A model generated the notes under the pieces. The model was not told the origin of the DNA and searched no databases. It saw only the letters and a list, made by a program, of their open reading frames with translations. Shown piece by piece: positions 42,601-52,900 of a DNA stretch of 64,000 nucleotides. Source of the DNA: Hyaloperonospora brassicae (taxonomy: Eukaryota > Oomycota > Peronosporomycetes > Peronosporales > Peronosporaceae); contig CANTFL010001173.1 in assembly GCA_947650285.1 (NCBI GenBank), positions 1 through 64,000 of the forward strand, given 5' to 3'. The translations under genes and the position numbers were made by a program. The first letter of the stretch is position 1. Each line of letters opens with the position of its first letter.

Positions 42601-43084
42601 GCCAGCTAGTTTGCCTGTACCTAAGAGGTGTTGGATGTCCATCATCATGGATTTCCTGTTCGGTTTACCGAAATATGCTTGTGGAAATACGGTTACTGCG
42701 GTCTTTGTTGACCGTTTGAGCAAGATGGCTCATTTAGTGGCGGTGCCGGATACCATTGATGATGAGGGTACAGCTACGCTGTTTATTGATCGATTGTTTC
42801 GACAACACAATTTGCCGATGGCAATTGTTTCTGACAAAGATCCTCGCTTTACTGGGAAGTTTTGAAAGTCTATCTTCAAGGTGCTCGGCACACGTTTGGA
42901 CATGTCCAGGGCGGATCATCCGAAGACAGATGGTCAAACCGAACCATTTAATTGCATCATCGGTGTCATCTTGCGCAGTGTTTGCGCTGAAACGTCTAAG
43001 CGTTGGAGTTCGATGCTCCCTGTCGTTACGTTTGCGCTGAATAACGCCGTGCATGCCTCCACCGGCTACACCCGTTCTATGTGA
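42601..43084 (+). pseudogene. pol: pol: integrase catalytic core (DDE)
   Basis: The DDE core joins the cDNA ends to chromosomal DNA. It reads IIMDFLFGLPK with Asp1 at 42,650-42,652, VFVDRLSKMAHL, then AIVSDKDPRFTGKF with Asp2 at 42,833-42,835. After an internal TGA at 42,863 (probably TGG to TGA) come FKVLGTRLDMS and DGQTE, with the Glu at 42,941-42,943. All three catalytic acidic residues survive. The residues after the Glu (PFNC) depart from the RVNR seen in relatives. A frameshift near 43,078, in GYTRSM, ends this frame. Confidence 0.94.
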
Positions 43085-43746
43085 ATGGTCTCACACACCC
43101 TCGCGTACTATTAACGCTACACTGCGTGGTTAGGGCTTGGTTGGGGAGGAGTTGCCGATCGGCTTGCTGATATCAGCCCTGCTACTGTTCAAAAACAGGT
43201 AAGCGGTTTCTCGCAACGCGTTTGAATGTCTTACGACATGTGCGTGACGCACTGGCTGATAGCAACGAAAAGCAGCAGGAACAAGCTGATGCTAAAGGCA
43301 GAGATTGTATTGAACGTTATGAGTGCGGAAACCAAATTCTACTCAATGCTAAAAAAATACCTACAAATGCAGTGTCTGCTGTATTCAAGACAAAGATGCG
43401 TCAACGCTTCATTGGAACTATCACGGTCGTCGCCAAGAAGGGACTTGCGTATACGCTCAACCTTCCGCGCAAACTGCGCACATACCCTGTGTTATACGCT
43501 AGATTGCTTAAGCTGTATTAAGATCCGTCCCACGTGAACTTGGAGGCGCTTGCGCCGCATAGGTTGGCCTTGCCATCGCTTGCTGAATACGTTTCAGGAG
43601 GTCAAACTGAGCCTCCATCCGGACTTGGCCTAACTCCAATGCCTGGACACTGGGCTTGTTCCAACTCCAATGCCTGGACACAGCCTCGCATCGCGTCAAG
43701 CGCACTCTGGGCCTTACCCAATGTCCACGGGGACCCTTTAACTTAA
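43085..43746 (+). pseudogene. pol: pol: integrase C-terminal domain and proline-rich linker
   Basis: From 43,222 the frame reads MNVLRHVRDALADSNEKQQE, then NQILLNAKKIPTNAVSAVF, MRQRFIGTITVVAKKGLAYT and LPRKLRTYPVLYARLLK. This is the GPY/F-type integrase C-terminal module, with the usual GPF altered to GTI. A TAA at 43,519 (probably CAA) is followed in frame by DPSHVNLEALAPHR. The linker contains a 19-bp direct repeat at 43,632-43,650 and 43,663-43,681. The frame stops at 43,744 (TAA). Confidence 0.88.
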
Positions 43747-44019
43747 AAATCACCTTCTCCTGCTCCTTCTTCGGTATACCAACCACCTCCGACGCTGCTC
43801 GATGAGCAAGGGAACCACCAGTTCCATGTGGAGTGACTCTTGAAACGACGCCGTCGTCAGGTTCAATACCAGTATCTGGTGAAGTGGCGAGGGTACCCGG
43901 ATTCGGAGAACTCATGGGAGTGTGATATACCACTTCGGCAGGATTGCCCAAACGTCGTGGATGTTTACGAACATCGTGGAAAGGGTCATCCCTCGACCTC
44001 AGGCGCTTCTCACCAATAG
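43747..44019 (+). pseudogene. pol: pol: C-terminal chromodomain and natural stop
   Basis: After YQPPPTLLDEQGNHQFHVE and an internal TGA at 43,834, the frame reads LLKRRRRQ, then QYLVKWRGYPDSENSWE at about 43,870-43,920, then PLRQDCPNVVDVYEH. The LVKWRGY and ENSWE blocks are the hallmark of a chromodomain, which in chromoviruses directs integration to modified histone H3. The polyprotein ends at TAG 44,017-44,019, in the position expected for the native stop. Its 3' end overlaps by about 20 bp the end of the opposite-strand frame. Confidence 0.9.
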
Positions 44020-44880
44020 TGGTGGAGGCAGGTGGGTAGTTGGGAACCGCTTGACCAACCCCACATCATCCAGTACAGTCGGAGCATAGCGTGTGCGAGT
44101 TCGCAACTGGCCTCTGTCCTTGAGCTTGGCATAAACATACCGAAGCTTTCGTTCTAGACGAACATCTGCCACATCGGCACTTGCTCTGAGAGCTAACACG
44201 CTGCTGAGGTGTCGTTTCCGATGCACCCAGCAAACAAAAGAGTTGTCTTCTTCCTCCTGAGATTCGCCTGCGAATAGGAGGATGGGTATACCCTTCATCG
44301 GTGGAACCGGTGCACCCCGTGCTTGCGTGTCAAGTCGCAACTTGTATTGACTTTTAGTCGTCAAGTGAGGTTGCAGGTACCTCTCACAAAGTATGTGCCG
44401 ACTTGCTACCTCATCAGAAGATGTTGGATCAGCGCCAATGGTCTACGTTGCCGAAGAACGACCTGTCGCTTGGCGTATACGCTCTTCCACACTGAGTGGG
44501 GTGAACAGATAGCCACGACGACCCTTCAGCGTTGCAGCAAGCTGCATATGGCGCTAAGTGCTATTCTCTCGTTAGAAAGCTTACTAATGTTGCTCATCGA
44601 ACGAATTGGTGATGATGGCATCGCCTACGATGGGTGTTTGATGCGGCGCCGATGGCGCGTTGTCTTCTCCACGCTCGGCAAATGGGTTTGGTGCTGAGTA
44701 TGGCGGTGCCTCTTGCACTGGTGAGTCGGACATTGTCCTCTCTCCCCCATGTATATCGGTATCGCTACCATAATTCACCTCCACATCGATACCGAGGTAA
44801 GATGAGAGAGTCAAGGACTCATAAGGTGGCGATGCCATGGTGTTTCGTGTTTTGCAAACCGTGAATGTTAAAGCACGCAC
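43999..44880 (-). pseudogene. Antisense 294-codon frame between pol and the 3' LTR
   Basis: One minus-strand frame runs from ATG 44,880 to a stop at 43,999-44,001 without a frameshift. It is interrupted only by four stops clustered at 44,586-44,554 and one TAG at 44,445-44,443. The N-terminal part reads MASPPYESLTLSSYLGIDV (ATG 44,838) and is acidic and proline-rich (EAPPYSAPNPFAERGEDNAP). The C-terminal part is basic and charged (LERKLRYVYAKLKDRG, then THLPPPLLVRSA). Pol does not extend into this region, so this is not a simple shadow of pol. No domain is recognised. Some plant Ty3/gypsy elements are known to carry extra ORFs, sense or antisense, in this position. Whether it was ever a gene is an inference from frame length alone. 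Confidence 0.5.
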
Positions 44881-44935
44881 ACACAGTCCTCTTCGAGGAA
44901 AGAATTCGAGATACGTTTTGTAGAAACGTCAGTCT

Positions 44936-44947
44936 GGTGGGGGAGGG
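44936..44947 (+). other. Polypurine tract (plus-strand primer)
   Basis: The tract GGTGGGGGAGGG has a single T and lies directly against TGTAACG, the start of the 3' LTR. In LTR retroelements this tract resists RNase H and primes second-strand synthesis, so it sits immediately 5' of the 3' LTR. Its position fixes the LTR boundary at 44,948. Confidence 0.8.
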
Positions 44948-45200
44948 TGTAACGTGGTATCACTTAGACTGGTAGTCGACAATAGGTGTGGTGCACACAA
45001 GGGATGAGACCCCCTTTTAAAGTAATAATATCAGAACACAGTATCAATTGTTGAAGACTGATGTCTGTCAACCATTGATTACGAGATTTTTTGAGAGGTT
45101 TATCTAGGACATTAGCGAGTAGGTTCATTACTTTGTTCTAAGGTGTTCTTTCAGGTTAAAAAAAGAAATAAAATTCAGTTCCTACTTTGATCCGATAGAC
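44948..45200 (+). repeat. 3' LTR (start clear, end uncertain)
   Basis: It begins TGTAACGTGGTATCAC, with the canonical TG end, directly after the polypurine tract. An AATAAA polyadenylation-like signal lies at 45,167-45,172. No 5' LTR exists in the window for comparison, so the 3' terminus is set only by a possible CA near 45,201. A GTGTG-GTG-CACAC hairpin sits at 44,986-44,998. Confidence 0.65.
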
Positions 45201-45204
45201 ACGT

Positions 45205-45431
45205 GCCTCTTTGAGGCGTCTTGTGATCGTTGAGGAGGTAGCAACGCCTTGGTAAGGCAGCTGCTCCTTGCACTCTGCGCGTTGATTCTCTGAATCGTTT
45301 GGGTCCCCCTGGAACAGGGACCTTAAGCTCTATGAGCTTGTTGACTCTTTGAGTCGGGTTCGTCGAACCAAAGTTGCTCATTCAGCGTTAAAGTCTTCCT
45401 CTGACTTAAGGAGCTGTGTAGCTACGCTACA
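45205..45431. repeat. Run of eight short perfect hairpins
   Basis: Perfect stems of 5-6 bp closed by exactly 3-nt loops start at 45,205 (GCCTC-TTT-GAGGC), 45,246 (GCCTT-GGT-AAGGC), 45,284 (GATTC-TCT-GAATC), 45,307 (CCCTG-GAA-CAGGG), 45,325 (AAGCTC-TAT-GAGCTT), 45,343 (GACTC-TTT-GAGTC), 45,357 (GGTTC-GTC-GAACC) and 45,417 (TGTAGC-TAC-GCTACA). A further stem with a 7-nt loop is at 45,391. At 1/1024 per position, about 0.2 would be expected in 227 bp. Confidence 0.85.
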
Positions 45432-45507
45432 GCCACAAAGAGCTGAAATGGATCTCGGTGCGCTGCTTTTGCCCAGCACATATCCTCGCTTCGATCGCTC
45501 CATTTGA
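45286..45507 (+). pseudogene. Possible gag N-terminal coiled-coil remnant
   Basis: A 73-codon frame without a proper start follows the LTR. It reads NRDLKLYELVDSLSRVRR, then LRSCVATLQPQRAEMDLGAL, then PSTYPRFDRSI before TGA at 45,505. Hydrophobic residues recur at heptad-like spacing, as in the coiled coil near the start of oomycete gypsy gag proteins. If real, a second element once shared the 44,948 LTR as its 5' LTR. No zinc knuckle or pol follows. It coincides with the hairpin run, so the reading frame may be coincidental. Confidence 0.3.
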
Positions 45508-46640
45508 GAGCTAAGAAAAGGGTATCTTGCTAGTGCGGATTCGCCACGTTGATCGAAAAGGAACCGGACGAGATATTTGCTAGTACGACATCAAAATTGA
45601 AACGGAGACGTGCATCGAGGTTAATTAACTTTGAGTGCTCTGTCGATGTTTCGTGAGCAGCAAAACATGACGAGCTTGTAGCCTCTGTGTCGCATATTTG
45701 GGCTCCCGCTGGAATAACCACAGGGCGTAATCTACTTGGACTATCGAGTATAAGGTCGACGCAAAGTGACGAACACGACTACTGTAGGATCCGAGCAAAG
45801 TAGCGTGAACCTGTATACCGTCACGTTACATTTGCTTGAGGCAGGCGTATCATAGTTTATCATAAATTACGCTCAGCTGCACATCCGCCTCTTTGCTGCA
45901 ATACTCTGTGGTCTTTGTCAACGTACTATCTGCTGACCGTTTCTGCTGATTCAACGAATCTAATTCATCACACAGTCTGGTAGCACCCCCACTTCGAGAT
46001 AGAACCATTAGTTGTCGATGTCATCTCACGCTCAGTCACACAAAACGTGATGCCACTTTTTGTGTTGCTCTCATATATGCATGCACACGTGCACAGTAAA
46101 ATTGTCCAGGATCCTATGAAATGAATAGAATAGCAACCATCAGGTCGAAGCTATACGAGAGAACACCACGCCGACAGCCAAGTGTGCCGATGTACCGAGG
46201 CGGGTCTTCGGGGGAATCAGCGTGGTGTTCAACTTGCTTAAACTTGGACCGCACGTGCCCCTTGTTAAGGTCAAGGCAATAGTATAATGGCGAACATGAG
46301 GACGTTGTGTTGACTTTTCGGCGACTTAAACCTACGGTAGCAGAGTGAGCGCGTTACATAAAAATTGGTACGAAAGGATCAATTTTAGGTATTATCAATT
46401 TTGATATTATTTAATTTATTCCACTTGATAAAATCGTTGTTGTCGTAATTTTACCTCCAAGGGTAATGTCCGTGGAGGGGTCCCGTTCTTGGTTGATGTA
46501 CCGTGTAGATCAAATAATTAATCCACCAATCGCTGCTGGACGCGCGCAATCGGTGGTGTAAAGAAGACCCACATAGGAGAAAGTAGTTTGATATAGTTAG
46601 ATTGAGACCAAAGGTGATTTAGTAAGAAAAAATTATATAA
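45508..46640. other. Unassigned region with two long inverted repeats
   Basis: No gene is recognised; open frames are under 65 codons. A bulged hairpin of about 15 bp spans 45,792-45,838 (arms CGAGCAAAGTAGCGTGA and TCACGTTACATTTGCTTG, 12-nt loop). An 11-bp perfect inverted repeat, GAACACCACGC / GCGTGGTGTTC, has arms at 46,161-46,171 and 46,220-46,230 around 48 bp. The palindrome GTTAATTAAC occurs near 45,620. Confidence 0.6.
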
Positions 46641-46651
46641 AATAACAAGTT

Positions 46652-46921
46652 CTACTTTTCCCTCAAGACAGAGCTTTCGGGTTCTATATTGTCTTGGTCG
46701 CGCTTCCACACTCTACGTGTACCTGACGTTGGTCGTACGCACCCTTTTATTGTTATCATGTCAAGGCCTTGCTCAGTTATCTGAGCAAGAGCGGGTCCGC
46801 AACACGTATAGTTATATGGTAACCTTTCTTTACCATCAAGTTGATCCACATTCAGAGCTTTTAAGTGAATAGTACATCCAACAATTTGAATTGTTGAGAA
46901 AGCAGTAATGTTAGACTGCAC
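46652..46921 (-). other. Unrecognised 89-codon open frame over a hairpin cluster
   Basis: The frame encodes segments such as ALNVDQLDGKERLPYNYTCC and GPALAQITEQGLDMITIKGC followed by VRPTSGTRR. No family is recognised and there is no supporting context. It lies over the inverted-repeat cluster at 46,762-46,947, which could by itself constrain the sequence. A neighbouring minus-strand frame at 47,207-46,986 (73 codons, with FSKINPYIGSKG) is equally unassigned. Both could be chance frames or pieces of an old transposon. Confidence 0.25.
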
Positions 46922-46947
46922 CTAGCGGGTCAACGCACGCGCGTTGA
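46762..46947. repeat. Cluster of long perfect inverted repeats
   Basis: Within 186 bp lie: the palindrome CAAGGCCTTG (46,762-46,771); a 9-bp stem CTTGCTCAG / CTGAGCAAG with a 4-nt loop (46,768-46,789); a 7-bp stem ATGGTAA / TTACCAT with a 7-nt loop (46,816-46,836); an 8-bp stem CAACAATT / AATTGTTG with a 2-nt loop (46,879-46,896); and a 7-bp stem TCAACG + C / GCGTTGA with a 4-nt loop (46,930-46,947). A bulged stem ATTCA/TGAAT lies at about 46,850-46,870. Each 7-9 bp stem with a short loop would be rare by chance. Confidence 0.85.
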
Positions 46948-46959
46948 TCTGAAAGCGTA

Positions 46960-49900
46960 GTAAAAATATCTTCGATTACCATAAATCACCTCTTTTGAGA
47001 TTTCATATCGATTTGAAAGCCATCAAAGAGACCTTTAGATCCTATATAAGGATTTATTTTAGAAAAAAAAGAAAATGTATCTCCGGTTTGTAGGAAGATT
47101 ATCAAATGAGGATTCAATACCATTTTAAATGCCACCATAAAGATCTTCGCATCCTCGATATATATAATTGCTTCGTTTGCTTTGTCAAAATCGACCGAAC
47201 ATAGCAATATAACTTGATCTTAAGGCTTAAGCTTCACGAACCATTTACGATTGAGTAATAAGAGGCATTCTTAGCCCTATCTCGGACCAACGTTTTAGTC
47301 GCCGCAAACCAAATTCATTTATAATTCGAGCTCTTGATCCTCAGGTAGCTTAATCGTGGCGTGCACGCTCACGTTCAGACCATTCGCTACCTTACAGCCA
47401 ATACGAGTCCCGAATAAGAATTGATGACAAGGTTTGTTCAATGTATGTAGTCCATATTCTTAAGTACTTACTTGCTCCATAAAGTAATACATACGAAATA
47501 ACACGTATTCTATGTGGTGGAACATAATGTATTTAGTCTGGAACAGGCTGGCATCGAATTTAGGTCCTATCGTCCACCGATGATACAAGTGGGCGGAGTT
47601 CGAAACAACCAATTCAATCCTACGTGACGAATAGAGAAATTGTCACTCCTATATGTAAAAGATTTTGTGCATTCAATCAGTCAAAGCACAGGGTACTACG
47701 CCTACATATGTATTGCACGAATCAAATGCTGCCAGCAGTATTACGTAGCGAACGTCCGTCGACCAATACGGGGCCAAGACGCGATTACGAAGCTGATGCG
47801 ATGTCACAATAATGTAGAGGATCTATCAAACCTGATCGAGGGCAGCAAAGTGGATCACCTTGCAGATCTAACGACGTCAAGACTTTGTAGGCTTCTTGAC
47901 GAAGGTAAATCTTAACATACCCAATTAATGTGTTGCTGCCCCTGGTGAAAAAATGTCCCTCACCGTCTTGCAGATAATATTGACCAAAGGCATGCCACGT
48001 TGAGCCCTAACTAACTGTTACACGTCAAGAAATGTATTTCGACGCCAGTCACTGGAGGACCTTGGTCTACTTCTTGTTTAGCACGAGACCCTTCAAGCAA
48101 GGGCATCGTTGCGCCCTACAGCATGCTTATCAGTAAAAGCAGATATACAATCATTCATTCTTTAATATGCGCTTAGCAATTAACGATACATTAGGATAAT
48201 ACTGTCTAAGATTCTGATAACAAATTCGATGTTCTCATTGACCTTCAATAGCCGAAGCAGTAGGAGGCATGGACCAGCAGGTAGCACATATCTAAACCGG
48301 TAGCTTTTACAAGCCTTAAAATGCTGTATGACTGATACATTGGTCTCTTCTGTGGTACAACATAGAGATCTAACACCCAAGAGCCCAATTTTTTTAACCG
48401 CTACACTTCGGCAAGCTACTAGTTGATGTGATAACTTTCGCATGGACTAAGGTTCAGCACACGTGTAATTTTATATGGCCGGGCCATCGAGGCATTCTGA
48501 AAAAAAGAACATTTACTTAAAAAAATATATCATTATTCAGAAGCGGCACCAAGGTTATCCTAGGTCTACGGAAGAGTCTATCATAGTGTGACTGGCTGCG
48601 GTAACTCTATCACATCACTAAGGCGTCAAGGGAGTGCGTCACGATGTGCTCACATAAGAAACCCTTCAAGCAAATTATACGAGTGGATAACTACCCTGCT
48701 CTCTGAGCAAATTTGTTATCGTGACAACAATGAAACATCGCAAGTCACAACAAGTGATAGACCAAGTGAAGTTGCTTTAATACTTGATCTGGTTGAGTCT
48801 TGAAATTTCAATTTGGAGATACTGTGGTTTGTAACAATTAAAATAAAACGTCACAGGATAGATCTGCGTCTTAACAAGATTCAAACGATCGACGCACTCG
48901 TCTAAGAGGATATGTACGCTGCCAATATTTGGTCGGCATTAGCTTTAAGGAACGCTTGCGTGTTCCATAATGATCATGCTACGAACGTATTCTTAATGAA
49001 GATACTTGTGCCTATCTAAAATAACTTTTGCGCACTGGGTATACCCGTGAATGTTGTCGATAAAGTTTATTTAAAATGTGGAGATGCATTATTAAATCAG
49101 GCCTTGTGATTTGCAAACGAAACATACGCCAGACAAGAGATCGAGAAACAAAACCTAAGCTTAAAAGAGTAAGTAATCAAGTCGTATTCACAACCTCAAC
49201 GACTTGTTAAAGGATGGACAACTCTAATGTAAAAACAAGAGGCAAACCACCCCCAACTTTCCTAACATTGTTGTGTTAATTATCCGAATATGCTGACGAA
49301 TCGTGCACGCATTCAATTATTATATACTGTGCCTACATCGGTACATAAACCACTATCGATGTTGGACGTCATCCTAGACAAAATGTCAAAAAAAACAACC
49401 TATTTGTCCATGCCTCAGATACATAACTTCGATCTGATCTTCCTGCATAAACGAAACATCCCGTACCAGTAAACTTCCCCCCTTGAGCAAATGCGCTAGG
49501 AGTACCGAGTGAGTTCATACGGGATGTAAACGAATCGGTTAGACCAATAAGATATATAATATCACATTTTAAGAACGGTGTGCAATTTTGCTGCGAGCTA
49601 CTTCTACGATGTATTCGTCCCTGGACATCCTATAGGCAAAAACACGGATTGGTGATCCAGCGACTCCATGTCTGCAATATTCTTGCAAATTTTCGAGCAT
49701 TTATGCCATATACCCGCCTATCACGATAACAGAAGAAGCTAGGTCAGTGCAAATCTATTAAATGAATCTTTAATGTAACTACAATCCTTTTTTGGGTGTA
49801 GCTTCGGTAGAAATGACGTACTCCCTGATCAAGCGATCATGATGATCACCATCTCGTCAGTGGCAAATGATGTCGAGCCTAATACAACTTTTCTGGGCAA

Positions 49901-52900
49901 TTCGGCGCACTTGAAAGATTCTCTCCTTAACTGCGCCAAACTGACCGCTTTACTTATAGCTTGCAAAATGAATCAAAAGAGAAATGTCATAATGCTGAAC
50001 AGCTGTACTCTGGGCAAAGTGTTATAAACAAATCAATTTATTTGATTTTGTTGGAAATATAATAATGAGAAGACCATTCCATCCCGTATGTTACGCCTAG
50101 AATTTCAAACAAGGGAACGCGTTGATGCAATACGGTACAGAAAAAGCAAAACGCTACATCTGGTGTCATTCGGGTTTGACGCAAACCAGGAGCGTCTAAA
50201 AAAGTATTGTATATCAAGAAAAGAAGCTGGACATGAAGTATGCGCCGGCTCATTATCTTCCATACTTTCGAATATAGACATTTATCGTTTCAAAACTATT
50301 TGTGATCAAGCACGACCGTCAATAGCAGCCACATTTCGCAAATAATGACGATATATCGTTCGTTTTTTGCTAGCATAAGCTATCAACAAAGTATGGTACA
50401 GAACGGATAAGCGTTATCGTAGATGCAATTTTGCGCCCTTCGATTTTTTTAGTCAGATACGCGTCCGAGCAATGAGGACAAGCCCAATTTTTTTACGCAA
50501 CTTCGCAGCGACCCGTTGTGTAGAATATTGGACGACATGTTACAAAGGTGAACGCCATATACGAAACTTTTGAGTTTGACATATACAACTATCAATCAAT
50601 TCCAGCAAGATCAGTAAAATATGCCAATGGTATATCAGTATTCAACTTACCCACTCGATCTTGAAACGGCCTACTATACGTCTAGAAGTCGCTGGTGATG
50701 AACCACCTTTCTTCATTCACAGTCATAACGGTCATGCTTAATTGGTACGATGCGCCAACAAATAGTCTTCTTGAACGTAAAACTCCATTTAGGAGGGTAT
50801 ATTCCTGTCCATTCTAATATAATTTTGTACACAAGAGCATTGGTACTTGCAATTTGACAACCGAAGAAGCCTATTTCTTCATAGAGTGCACCATTGCAGC
50901 CTACACTGGTTCAGTCATATTTCTTGAAGTCCGTTCCATATAGTTTGTATCGGTTTCCTGAAAGACATTTACAGGAGAAATCTTGAGCCTGCTGATCGTT
51001 TCATCAGACGGTTATTCTTGTCGGTGTTTCAGGGTCGATGGCAGCCAAGATTCGTGCTCGGGTCTGCATCTATAAATCTAGTCTTCTTAAAAGTCTTATC
51101 TGTGAACTCTTACTCGATCACTACCTTCGATATACGTCGTACTTTATATAAATCGTGTTCATTCGATTAAATGCGATGAAAGATGTCTAACTCCTACATC
51201 GGAAACAGATTGCTATACAATACGTGTCATCAAATCCTCAAAAAAATTGCGTTTACTCGTTCAAAAGGTAAATCAAATCTTGCCAATAGCCTAACGCGGC
51301 ATATACAAAATGGTGCACGCGTCGAACATGCATACATCTCTACCTTTATTGAGTGTGACTTTTATGAAAGTGTAATAATAACTGATCTAACTAGCCTAAA
51401 TGCCTCTATTATATCAACTGCAGACGTTGATCTCAACGCACAGTATATAAATGCTACTGAACTGTCTTCGTAGAAGAAGAACCCAGAAATAGTGAAAAAA
51501 AGAAATCTCATACGATGATTAAAAACGACACAAAAATCTCTGCGTCGACCCCGACACGATAAGCAAGATTTATGAATTCCTAGATGACGACGATATTCTC
51601 TTCATTCCACAAAATTTGCAAGGACATATATAGATGATAATTATCAGTATTAATTCTGCTGACACACACAAAATGGTTGTTCAATTAGTCTAAATGTTTT
51701 CAACGGAAGCGGTAGATTGAAAAAATAGAAAAGCTGACGTATAGGAATGGACAAACGTTCTTCTATTTATCAAGAGAAGGCCATTCCTTTTTTAGAATAT
51801 AGAAGATACTTTGTTCTCGGTTTAAGTCGTTGTTGATGTTGATGCCAATGTTATTGGCGGTATTACACTCTGTACTTAAGAACTTAAATTGAGTTATCAT
51901 GTATCATGATACCATGATATGCAGCCATCGTGATGATCTAGATATTTTGGTAATGATGGGCATAATATCACTCAATTTCAAGATTCCTATAGGTAAACTT
52001 GATAAGTTAATGGGACCAAGGCTAATGGGTGTGAGATGCATGCATCAAAAATAGGTAGGTCGCTTTATTCGTATTCTTGAGAGCCAACATATTAATTCCC
52101 GATGTGGGAACTCGTAAATACAGGCTACTTTTTCAACTAGCGCATTTCATCGTGTTTTGTAGCGATTTTACGACATAAGTTCAAAAAATCCTACAAGTAC
52201 TAAAAATCAACCTAAGCACGTATTGTCTAACGTGTTAGTATCAGAGTGATATCCAAAGATATCGATTTATATCGTAGTTGCGAGGTCGATGCTTGCAAAT
52301 ACAATTGGGATGCAATGATGGGTGTGTACGCGTCCCAAATATTACGTTGTGCACATGTAATATTACGTTTAGTGCGAGATTGCTACAAACCGTGAAAGAA
52401 GTCACTTTGGTAAACATGTCTCGTCATGTTCTATAGAGAAGGCTTTTGATTCTTAATCTACATTCTTGTAGAAAAATGCCTTCGATAAAGAAGGGTCATT
52501 TTAACGATTAAAAGTCAGCTCGTCACGAGAAATTAAATCACACGAGCATTTTCGAGTTGCAAAAGTGTGGTGAAGCGATCTATGACATTATAATTAATCG
52601 CTATCGCTACGATATAACAAGAATGAAACGGGTCACGGACGCTTTGGGTCTATCCAATAGAACCAACTTATAGGTGACTGACCTTTTGAAGAGCTCCAAC
52701 GCGATCGAGGCATAGGTAAACGGTCACGGACATCTGTTAATACCCGTGATCACTGTCAGCAGGGGTGTTCAGCGGTCCCGGTCATCAGTGGTGACCAGCA
52801 GTCACGGTCACCGATGGTGAATAGTGGTTACCCTCAGAATGGAGACTAAAGATCACGACCAGCGGTAATTCACACGTTTTGTAAGCAATCAAGATATGAA

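Larger units (their letters stand above)
39089..45200 (+). mobile_element. Truncated, decayed Ty3/gypsy retrotransposon with chromodomain (oomycete type)
   Basis: Domains run in Ty3/gypsy order: gag zinc knuckle, aspartic protease, reverse transcriptase, RNase H, integrase, chromodomain, polypurine tract and 3' LTR start. The integrase after RNase H excludes a copia element, and the C-terminal chromodomain marks a chromovirus-like type. The wording of the RT, RNase H and integrase matches, from memory, Phytophthora gypsy elements along nearly the whole length. About eighteen in-frame stops and at least eight frame changes show it is dead. The 5' LTR and most of gag are absent. The right end is approximate because the LTR terminus is not determined. 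Confidence 0.93.

Noticed and set aside
43508..43951. 147-codon minus-strand frame, the longest uninterrupted frame in the window
   Set aside because: It lies opposite the integrase C-terminus, linker and chromodomain of pol, which are clearly the coding strand; it is treated as a shadow.
39089..44019. Stop-codon reassignment or programmed readthrough in pol
   Set aside because: All three stop codons occur, and they are mixed with several frameshifts, so decay is the simpler explanation.
47640..51473. Open frames of 60-96 codons as possible small genes
   Set aside because: No motif, start context or neighbour supports them; lengths fit chance in moderately AT-rich DNA.
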